Shown: one piece after another, positions 10,687 to 20,353 of the stretch
Position numbering within the stretch: position 1 is the stretch's first letter
Layout: each line of letters starts with the position of its first letter
Assembly: GCF_964199755.1 (NCBI RefSeq)
Contig: NC_133906.1
Coordinates: 17,829,378 to 17,893,377 of the forward strand
Reading direction: 5' to 3'
DNA: 64,000 bases
DNA from: Larus michahellis
Taxonomy: Eukaryota; Chordata; Aves; Charadriiformes; Laridae
Notes under the pieces: model-generated
Seen by the model: the letters and a program-made list of their open reading frames with translations, nothing else
Database searches by the model: none
What the model was told of the DNA's origin: nothing
Made by a program: the position numbers and the translations under genes

Positions 10687-13600
10687 GTAAATGTCCCTTA
10701 TATAACGCCAGGTAGCGTTAAGCTAATCGTATTAAACTTTGGGGAACTCGGTTCCTGTATTTTGCTTGGAGTCTCTGCGGAATGAACGTTGCTGTTTGTC
10801 AACATGGTAAAATCATGCAAAAGTTCGGCCATCGATGGGGGCAGCGTCACGCCGGAGATGTTCGTTATTTAATAGGGACTAAAATGGTCCGCCAACCTCA
10901 AAGCCAGCATCCTAGAAGGAAATGAAATTTAAGTTTTAAAGTTAGAGCGATTTCAACAATAGAATGTCTTTAAAGTAAAATACTTTGTGACTGAATTTTA
11001 GCAGGTAAGTTGTATCTTAGAGTGGCTGGAGGTAGCAGAAATAGAGGCGGGTTAGTAAATATGCTGATGAAGAGGCCAGTGTACAAACGTATGTCGCATG
11101 TACGTGGAAAAGAGCATCTTGTAAACGTGTCTTTCTCCTCTGTGACCGATACTGCTATGTGTTCAATTCATATAGCTCAGCTGCACGGAGCAGATGACAA
11201 GAGGAGTTGACAGCATGCAGTAATTTGGAAACTAATGCAAGCCCTTCTGGTCAGAAATAGACGCAGACGTCTTCAGGGAAACTCAGCGACTTCTCGTAAT
11301 TTAAATAGATGCGTCGGGTTTAGGCTGTTTAGAAAGAAGCAGCCGCGTTGCCAAGCTCTGTCTGCTTCTTGTGTTTAATCGTGCGGGTCCTTTGGGCAAA
11401 GCGTCTCCCCCTTGGGCTTCGGGAGGGTCAGGAAAGGGGACGCTGCCCCTGCCCGGGGTGGGGACAGAGTGCCATTTTATTAAAATCTGCACGTTTCTAT
11501 GAGGGAAGGTTTGTTTGTGGGGTTTTTTTGTTGCTGAATTAATTGACTGTAGAGCTATCACACCTCTTTACTTACAAATGGATGTGAATCTCTGAGCAGC
11601 CTGGTGTATTTTAGCCATCAGATGATAAATCTCTTAATATGAGCGTTATTTAAAACACAAATATGCTACATGAAGAATAGAGTGCAAGATTTCTGAATTA
11701 TCAGTGATTTCCTCTCCATTTACAGAGAAATATCAGCAACTACAAATGGAAGATACTTCTGATTTTTTTTTTTTTTTTTTTTGTTATTAAACTAAGCGGG
11801 GATGGAGGGAGTGTTTATTGTGCAAAGAGAAGGCATGGAGAAAACCTGAAACTGAGCTACTGAAAGGTTGCTAAGCCCTTTCTGTTAGGAAACCCTCAGC
11901 AGCAAATCCCTAGATAGCAGTTTGGTCTCAAACAGATTTGTTTAATCAGAACTTCAAGTAGTTTGTTAGAAGTCGCACCCTAGGCATGTTGCTTTCATGC
12001 TATGGAAAGGGGAAATGGGTGCAAAACCAGCAGATAAATAGCAAGTATCGGTACCCTCTTATCTACGGTAGATCGGACAAAGTAGCCTCCTTTTATGGTC
12101 TCTGCATGGGAAGCTGAGGAGCAATTACAAGGTGCTACGTGTCTCTTTCTCTTCACTAGTAAGAAATACGTGTGCTGGTGTCACCTTGACTCGGAGCTGT
12201 GCAGTAGCTTTTCTTGCGTGTTTTGAAAGGATGTTCTGTAGGTGAGTTACAGATCTGAGATTCGTTCCGAGAAGGCGGAGCACCGAAACGCCGACGTTCA
12301 CTCTATGTACAAAAACTTCCATCACGTCCTGATGCAGGAGACACAATGTCATGGCCAAGCTTAGTGCAGTGTTGGTTGCTTTTTATTTTCTTCCGAATTC
12401 TCTGGGAGCCCACGGTTTCCGCGTTCTTTCAAGTAACTTTCCCCTTTTTAATTTAGTTAATTTAGTTCAGCGAAGCGCTGAGTTTAATGCTCTGTAGATA
12501 ACATGCCCCTGCCCTGTGTTGAACACTGTACCGGAGAGCAGAACAATGCTACCACAGTTGTTATTTCCCCCCCCACTATTTTTTTTCATGGCTTCAAAGA
12601 AAACAAAGCTTATGCGCTGTCACTGTGGGTCAGTCCCCACAGAGCTTGTTTGCCAGGTTCACTCAAATGTGGTGGGTATCGGCTATAATACGGCTTGACA
12701 AGTTTGTGGACATAATCAAATAGAGAGCGAAGGTCTGGCTGATGCTTCCCCCGAGGAGCAGAGTGCAGGGGTGGCTCAGCCTCTGTGAGCTGTGTGGGAT
12801 TCCACACAGGAGTTTAACTTCGGGACATGGGTCACAAAAAAAAAAAAATCAGTTTGAAAGGTTCTGCAAAGTAGGTTGAACTCTTTTTCCCTAAATGTCC
12901 ACGCTGAGAAGGCTTGTGCAGCGGGGGTCTTTCCAACACCTCGTTCTGAGAAGTGCTTTGGGAGGGTGATTCTTCACCCTTAACGCTCCCCCCCTGTGCC
13001 AGGTTTGGAGGACAGGTAGCCATCCTCCAAACGGCCCTTCCTCCTCTTGGGTGGTGGTTTTATGTATTATCCCTCCCTAAGCATAAGGGATCTGTTGCGG
13101 GATTTGCCTGGATATTTGTCCCTGTATACAAGCAAGATGTTAAGCACTGAGTTGATGGAGGGCTTGGGTCTGAAGCTATTCTTGCCATGCTCATCAGTCG
13201 CGAGAATGCGACGTTAGGAAGGGTGCAGATGGCATGAAGCGGGATGAAGACCGTCGCCCAGCACAATGCAGTAACTTCAGCTCAGCCCGTTTCTTGAGAG
13301 GTGGCTGGGATGAACCCTGAGAGCACTAAATAGTTGCGTAGGAGAGATGCGCTTATCTGATGCGAAGAGGAGGTAACGGGGTGGGCCATCACACTTGCAT
13401 CGTCTTTTCCCCAGAGCTCTGCCAGCTGCCGCTGTGTGGCCAGCTGTGTGTTACCGTAGAGCAAGTGCTCTGGTTTCAGGGAGAGGACGCTGTATTTCAC
13501 CTGGCCGCGTCTCAGGAGCAGGACTGTATCCTCACCCTTGACCGTAATCAATGTGATGCACATGAATCGGGGGGGGGGGAAGCAAACTCGTCCCTCCCCA

Positions 13601-16600
13601 CCTTTCTCCCCCAGCACCTCTCGTTTAGGGCTGGGTCACTGCACTCAGTGTGGAAGATGCTAGAACACGTGGGTGTTCTCTTAAATGAATGTCTGTGTAT
13701 TTAAATGGATAGTACGTTGTGTAATACGCAGGTCACGCAGCATCAGATTATTTACATTTCTAATTCCCTTTTCTTCTACATATGTTCTAATGCTTTTCTG
13801 CAGGCACACGCGGATCTGTCTTGTCTTTAATCTTGCAACATCTGTCCCTACTTTCCTTCTCTCTCCTGCTGTTCTGCTTTTATCTTCTTTGTTAGACAGT
13901 TCACAAGGCATCCTTGCAGCCTGGCTCCTTGGCTCTCTGTTCGATGCTCTGGAAATGCTGCTGCGTTAGGACCTTGCTAATCCAAGTGACGCGCTGAGCA
14001 GCACGATGCCACAGCCACCGAAGTAACTGGGTTTTATAGTTTTGTTTTCTCCTGTATGAGAATTCTCATTTTCAATAAAGGCAACAATACAGTAGTGCGC
14101 CTAAATAGAAACACTCGAAACATCAGCAGTCACCCGTGGGAGTAAGAACTTTCATCAAACAGTGGAACGGTCCAAATCTTCCTGTTAACAACTTCTTGTC
14201 GTTTTGAAGTGACTTTCAGTGTCCCTTACAAATGTACAAAGGAGGGATGTAGCAGACACAAGGTTAGTGCCTCGGCCCAAAATGGCACAGGCTGACAGCA
14301 GTCTGAACGGCTCAAGCCTTGGGGCTGCCCTGCAGGAGCGAAGTGGAGGAAATAATCATCCCCTTCCCCATTTCCTTCGACTGCCACGACTAAGAGCATC
14401 TCTAACTGACTTAATGATATCCCAGTGCTTCACAGTTTTGACGCTGCTCTGGGGCACGGTGCTGCCCTTGTATAAAAGCTTTGTGCCCGCTGGGTGTAGC
14501 GGGAGATTCCCATCAGACTGGCTGAGGGGGTACCGACACTCTGAATCCAGAGCGTGAGATTAAAAAAAGAATAACAATTCTGGGGGGGGGTGCGGACTCA
14601 GTAAGGATTTACTGTGCGTTGCCGGCCTTGCCAGGCGTGTTTGATCTGCTGGGGAGCAGCACCCAGGGCTCTGCTGCTGCGTGGGACTATGCAAACGCCG
14701 GCAAGCACCTCGGCTCTGTGGGATAACCAAATCTGGGTTTACAGTACAGGCGTGAAATAAATGGCACATTTATTCCAGGTTGTGTGTGACAGCCCTGGAC
14801 TATGAACCTAGACAGTATCAGCTCTTTTCCTCTAACCGCTTGCTTGATTTCAAGCCAGATAAAGCTTGGCCAAATGAAATGCTGCTGGACTGTTACTGTT
14901 CCTGTGTTCTTTTTTTTTTTTTTTTTTTTTAGCCTATTTCGCGCTGCAGGTGATCTATGCCCGACGGAAATACAAGATCTCCCCTCCTGAGACAAGAGGT
15001 CACCCTGAATTTGAGCGGATCTTCAGAGCCCAGTAAGGTTTTGGCTTTTCTGAGGTGACTCCGTCTAGAGATGACTTGAGTCAAATGTCACTACCAGGAA
15101 AGACTGAAGTCACCCTCAAGTCACCTCTTCACTTACTGCTGCTGATACTAGATTATTATTTTTTTTAATGCTTTGCATCCAGAGATCTGAGTTTGGATTT
15201 GGAGCACTTTGCTCTGGCTGGAGTGTTTCTGTCCATCCATGATAATCCTCCTTCTGGCATCGTGAGAGGCAGCCAAATTACTAATTAGTGGCTGTATGGA
15301 AGAGGTGCTGAGCATTAATGCATTACAGTAATTAAATTTTACATTGATGTTGGCTCCAAATTGTGAGAGTAGCTGAAGCTATATTAGCAACCTAATGTTT
15401 GCTTGTATGTTTTTGCTGTTGAACTGAAGCAAAGGGCCTTGCTGGCAGGACCAGCTACGAGGACGTTTTAATTTTTTTTCCCTTTTTTAAGCCATTGTAC
15501 CGTGAGAGTCGGCACTCGCGGGCCCATGCCGGGGGCTGTTTCTTTTTGCTCTGTTCCTACGGAGAGAGTAATGCTGGAGCTAAACTGGAAACGTTCACGG
15601 ATCCCTTTGGCTTCCAGCAAGGACCAGATTCCGTCTTTCATCTCAGTCGTGCTGTTTCATAAGCGAGTCAAAGGAATGGCCGGAGGTGGTTTGAAGGGTA
15701 GCTCGAGCGCGGCACTAAATCCTGAACAAAGCAGCTGCGTTTCCTTGCCAGCGTGCAGCAAACATTTGTGGAGTGACAAAAACACCCGCTTCGGTCCTTT
15801 TGCAATGCGGTGAAAGGCCAGCCTGCATGGGAGGCATCAGCCTTTGCTAGCTGGGTAGCTGTTGATGAGGCTTTTAATTAAATAGCGGGCCGTGTGTTAA
15901 CAGAGTCGTGCTGTGGGCTCCGGCGTGCCGGGAAGCCCTCCGCTATATTCTGCAGAGGCGGCAACCTCAGGGAACTTGAGTTTGAGGACGGTATTTCTTC
16001 ATTGTGTGCTTTTTCATCCCTTTATTCTTCTCCCTGTGGAGAAGGATACAAATGGATAATTTGTTTTGATATATTAAAAAAATAAAAAAGAAAGGGGGGG
16101 GGGAGAAAGGTATTGACTTATTACTCACTCGTGGAAGCCTGGCAGCCTCCCCTCGCTGAGGCTCGAACTGCATTTGCAGTGTAAGGTTCTTCAGACTTTT
16201 TCCAGCTCCCAATCTGGCTCCATTCCCTGAGGCTTGGTAAATTTGTGGCCAAATTTAAGATTAAATTGCTTAGGGAATGGTAAAATGTAGGAGAAATCAA
16301 GAAAAAAAACAAAACATTGTCTTTAGCGTAGTTCCCACTGTCCTTTGTTGTAGAAAATCTGCCTTTTTGTCTGTAAAAGAAAAAGGGAGGAAGAAAAGAA
16401 AACCTGGCTGCAGATCTGATCACCTTCTGCTGATTTAAGTCTGGGAGAAGGCTCCTTCTTGCAGCATGACTTGTGTGACACCTAAATTTGAGCTGTGCTC
16501 GCCCAAGGGGAAGAGAATGCTCCTTAAATAATGTCAAGGAACCTCTACCCCTGCAGCTTCTAAGCTGTAGCTGCACTTGATGTCTGTGAAGGCGCCGTGT

Positions 16601-18209
16601 GTGGGGCCGAGGATGGAGCCTTTGAGGGTCCAGCAAAGACAAATCTCCATCTCAGCCACGGCTCGTCATTGCGAGGTCCATGTGAACGTGGGTGAGATGA
16701 ACGCTGTGTGTTGTTTGGGTGCTTTTCTTCTCTAAAATACAGATATTGGGTGTCCTTGGTCACAGAAAAGGCCCTTTCTCCCCAGCACAGCACATCAATG
16801 TTTCTTATCAGCCCTTTCGTTTTGCTCTGACGTGTGCTTCCAGCTCACCCCTCTGGCCTCCGTTAACTGGTTTCTGCCGTACAAGGGTGCAGTTTTAACT
16901 CTCATCTCCGGTTCTCACTAGGGTGAATTGCGCAGAGTACTTCCCGATCTTTGTCTCGCTCCTCTGGGTTGCTGGAATCTTCTTCCATCAAGGTAAGGGG
17001 GGAGGGGGAACCCCAGCCCAAACCACATGCACAAACCAAAGAAACCCCAATTTAAATCCCATTGTGACTCAGGCACGTCCCATCTGTCCCCGTGAGGCTG
17101 TTACACGGGGAAAGCGAAGTTCCCCTTTGGCTGGATGGACTAAGGAGTGCCCCAACTCCAGTGTGCATGAAGCCGTTGGTAGCAGCCGAGCGGGTCTCCT
17201 GCCCAGAGGAGAAGTTTGGTGGCATCAGCAGCCAGTGCTCCTTCGCCAGAGCCTGCTGTCCCCCGAGCTGTATCTCTTAGATAAGGTCAGGCTGCCGCGC
17301 GGCGCCAGGGTGGCAGCAAGCTGAAGCAGAGCTAAACATGATACCCAAATCGCTATGTCAGAATGAGAAACCATAACCCAAACAATTAGTCATCCACCGT
17401 CCATCCCGTACCAAGTGGGTTTCAGGGATTCAGCTGCTGCCATGGGGAAGATGTGAGGAAGGACCATGGAAGGGAGCGTTGCAAATCCAAGTCCTCCTGG
17501 GGCAACTTTTTGGGGCAGGGAAGTTCATCCCTCACAAAGAGAGAAGGAAGAAAACCAGTTTAAACTCCCACAGCGTTGTGGCCATGCCCCCTCTGCAGGG
17601 GCAAGCTGGGGTGGGGGGTGGCGGTGGGGGGCATGGGTGACTGAGCTGGGCTGCAGCTCTGGCAGCATCCAGGGACCCCCAGACCCGTCAGGACTTGGCT
17701 CCCCTCTCCCCCACAGGTGTGGCTGCCGTGTGTGGGCTGCTGTACCTCTACACCCGCTTCAAGTATTTTCAGGGATACGCTGCGGCTGCGCAAGGACGGT
17801 TAGTATACCCGGCCGGGGCTGTGGGCACCCCAAACCACCCAGGGAGGCTGGGTGCAGGATGCGTCCCCCGGGGCAGGTTTCCTTCCCACGGGTGGGGCTG
17901 AAGGTGGGTTTGCATCACCCCCTTCTCCTCCTCTCCTGCCCCTGCACGCTCGTGGCCCCACCAGCTCTTCCCCAGCAGTGTCCCAGAGGAGAATGGGGGG
18001 CACCAAAGTCCTCACCAGCATGTTGGCAGGTGATGTCTGATGATGTTTGCTCCCTGCACAGGTTGGGGCCACTCTATGCCAGTGCCCGGCTGCTCTGGCT
18101 GCTGCTGGGGCTGGCGGTGGCCGGGCTCCTGGCACACTTCTTGCTGCCTGGCTCCTCTGCATGGACGGCAGCGCTGGTGCAGCCCCTCCAGCTGCTTGGT
18201 GCCTGGTAA
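10629..18209 (+). CDS. LTC4S: LTC4S, leukotriene C4 synthase, complete (five coding exons)
   Basis: This MAPEG-family integral membrane enzyme conjugates glutathione to leukotriene A4 to give leukotriene C4 at the nuclear envelope/ER. The CDS joins 10629-10686, 14933-15032, 16922-16992, 17717-17798 and 18062-18209 (459 nt, 152 residues; human 150). All junctions are GT-AG and in phase, and the three internal exons (100, 71, 82 bp) are the sizes expected from the human gene. Four hydrophobic helices are visible, at roughly residues 6-27, 49-75, 78-98 and 105-132. Residues implicated in glutathione binding and catalysis in human LTC4S are present at the same numbers: Arg30, Arg31, Arg51, Asn55, Glu58, Tyr59, Tyr93, Tyr97 and Arg104. 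The FERIFRAQ and EYFP motifs are family hallmarks. The related FLAP (ALOX5AP) and MGST proteins fit less well. It lies between MAML1 and MGAT4B, as in mammals. The gene is judged functional. Confidence 0.96.
10687..14932 (+). other. LTC4S: LTC4S intron 1 (about 4.2 kb)
   Basis: GT-AG intron ending in a run of 21 T (14910-14930) directly before the AG. A T-rich run also occurs at 11762-11782, A-runs near 12837-12848 and a short G-run near 13570. No coding exon, CR1 tail or RNA gene was seen. The human gene's intron 1 is much shorter. Confidence 0.8.
14933..15032 (+). CDS. LTC4S: LTC4S coding exon 2
   Basis: 100 bp, phase 1 in and phase 0+2 out, ending CCCA|GTAAGG. It encodes [19 protein letters not shown] and then [11 protein letters not shown]. 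It contains Arg30/Arg31 and Arg51, key positions at the glutathione/LTA4 site in the human enzyme. Confidence 0.96.
16922..16992 (+). CDS. LTC4S: LTC4S coding exon 3
   Basis: 71 bp with a CACTAG acceptor and G|GTAAGG donor. It encodes [18 protein letters not shown] and then IFFHQ. Asn55, Glu58 and Tyr59 of the glutathione site lie here, on helix 2. Confidence 0.96.
17717..17798 (+). CDS. LTC4S: LTC4S coding exon 4
   Basis: 82 bp with a CCACAG acceptor and CG|GTTAGT donor. It encodes helix 3 and the following loop ([17 protein letters not shown]), with Tyr93 and Tyr97. The split Arg codon completed by exon 5 is catalytic Arg104. Confidence 0.95.
18062..18209 (+). CDS. LTC4S: LTC4S coding exon 5 with stop TAA
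   Basis: The TGCACAG acceptor completes Arg104. The sequence [14 protein letters not shown] then matches human LAPLYASARALWLL, followed by helix 4 and a Leu/Ala/Trp-rich tail ending GAW. The stop is at 18207-18209. The C-terminal tail is two residues longer than in human and is the least conserved part. Confidence 0.95.
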
Positions 18210-18590
18210 GCGGCACCACCGCTCTCCCAAAACCGCTGCTGGCCCTCGGCGGAGGGGAGGGAGTTGTGTGGCACGGTCAGAGACGACATATCTCCCCAGC
18301 TCTGTGCTTACCCTTGAAGGGAGGTGGACGCTGGCACCCCTCTGCTTGCAAAGCTCTGCTCCTCAGAGATAACGTCCCTTCTAGCAAACACTGCCCAGCC
18401 TCTGCCCGTGGGCTTCACAGCCGGGTTTTGTAGCACTTTCTGCTCTAAAACCTCTAATGCCTTTGGCTCTGCCTCGTGGACCATGGGTGAACCCATAAGC
18501 TGTCATCACTCCTTACTGCTCTGATGATCTATGTTGAAGGATCACATCATGGATATATAAAAAATAAATTCCTTTTCTCAGTAGAAATCA
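18210..18590 (+). other. LTC4S: LTC4S 3' UTR
   Basis: About 380 bp from the stop codon to shortly after the first canonical AATAAA at 18563-18568. This is a compact 3' UTR. The end is inferred. Confidence 0.6.
18563..18568 (+). terminator. LTC4S: AATAAA polyadenylation signal of LTC4S
   Basis: First canonical hexamer after the LTC4S stop. A GT-containing stretch follows around 18590-18610. No competing hexamer lies between stop and signal. Confidence 0.6.
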
Positions 18591-19334
18591 CCTGTGATTG
18601 TCAAAGGTGCTCAGGAACCATGTGTGATAACATCTGAAGGTTAGGGGAATGGGTTGCATGGGAAAAGCTGCTGTTATTAAAACTAACTTGAAAGGGTGGG
18701 TAAACTTGTCAAAACCCTTATCCAAGCTTTGGGAAAAAAAGCCTGACTCTAGTCAAATGCTAATTTCTGTGTTTGGCGTTGGTTTGAATGGTCTTGACTC
18801 GGCCCTGATTTCACTTATCACCAACCCACAGGAAGGACTTTGCCCCCTCTCTCTAGATTTCAACCCCCGCTGCAAACTCAGCATTCGCAGGTAACTAAAG
18901 CAGGCATCACCTAGGCAACTCCTTGCGAAGTTGTATGCGGGAAGAAAAAAAAAAGCAACATATTTTGTAAAACAACTGTTGCACAAGTGCACCCTTGGGC
19001 ATACAGTTGCCCAAGTGCCTTCCTTGGTCCCCGCTAAGGAAAATGCTGACCAACCTTTCCTTTTTTAATAACTGCTAAAGGTTTCTGTGATGCTGGGGCA
19101 AAAATAGCAGCCTCCCCCCTGGGCTGCTCTAAGTGCTTTCCCCAGCACGAGCGATGCTTTGGGAGTATCGGGTACTGGTGAGTGCTGAGGAATGGCTGCG
19201 TTTCAGGTGTAGGGGCTCCAGCTGGTCCCTGCCCTCCCTCGGGGACACGCATGGTCCTGGGGAGGGGAATGGGCAGGCAGAGCCCGATCAGGCGCCTCCC
19301 CGCTGCCAGTGACTCTCACCACCGCACCAAAGGT
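18591..19334. other. Convergent intergenic gap between LTC4S and MGAT4B
   Basis: About 0.75 kb between the inferred 3' ends of two tail-to-tail genes. No exon, repeat family or RNA gene was recognised. Read-through antisense transcription is possible in such a short gap but cannot be judged here. Confidence 0.55.
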
Positions 19335-20353
19335 TTAAATTCAGCTTTTATTACAGTGCACATTATTTTATATATTTATATAGAGAGATGTACTTGAAAA
19401 ATCAAATGTATCCAATAATAAAAAATACAGCACATTAAAGTAGTATAATGCATTCCAGTGTATAGCTGAAGAGACATTGGGATTTACACTAATCCCTACT
19501 ATTTTTGAACTGGGCTAGTTCTCCTTTTTTTCCCCCCCAAAAAAAAATTTCACACCTATCAATAACTGAAAAAGTTATTTAAAAAGATGGTTTCTGCACT
19601 CAATCTCAAGGCATGAAGACACTGGAGACTTCACCGTGAGTTAAGGGGCTGTGTTCAATGCTGGCAGGCACAGTGTGGCGTATTTTGTTTTTTTCTTTTT
19701 GTTTTCCCTGCCATACTCATAGCTCCAACCCCTTTGGATTTGTTCCTCCTCCACCGAAGGAGGGTCAATCTTCACCTCGCTTAATCCTCAGCTGTGGCCA
19801 GGGCCATTGCCTGGGTGAAGGCAAGGCAGATCGTGGTCGCTGGCCGTCTCCATCCTGGCAGGACTCAACATGACCAAGCCCCCCTCACCCCTACTCTGTC
19901 TCCAAATACAGCCAGCGATTGCCCTGTCCTGGGCTGAAGGTGCTTGTAGTCCCCACGCTTGCTAAAGCTCATCCTGATCCCAAAACTGTCCATTGTGTCA
20001 GGCAGGGACGCGCACGGCAGCCATGCAGCTGTGAGGGGCTGAGGGAAGCGCCCAGGCCTTGCTGGGGCGGGGAGCGAAGCCAGCCCTCCGCATGGCATAC
20101 TGGGTTTTGCTTTTTGCTTTTCTTCCGGAGAAGACACCGTCCTGGCCCCGCAGCACCGGCTGGGGATGGTGGTGCCGTCCTGGCAGCCCCTTTGCCAAGG
20201 CCCGTCGGCCTGTGCCGCCTCCTGGCAGCCGGGCCCGTGCCTCGCCGGCATGGCTGTCTTTGTGCCCGGGCGAGGCGCCGCGGGGAGGAGGGAGCAGGAG
20301 GGGAGGGAGCAGGACCGGGGATCCACGCGTGTCCACCCTTCCTCATGCCCGTG
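19335..20353 (-). other. MGAT4B: MGAT4B 3' UTR
   Basis: About 1 kb from the TGA stop (20354-20356) to the reverse-strand AATAAA at 19347-19352. The stop-proximal half is very GC-rich with many CpG (20150-20300), and the distal part is AU-rich. The spurious open frames in the GC-rich half are not credible genes. Confidence 0.65.

Noticed and set aside
17466..18061. Long + strand frame running into LTC4S exon 5
   Set aside because: It spans introns 3 and 4 of LTC4S in the wrong phase for exon 4 and has no family similarity. Only the part from 18062 is coding.
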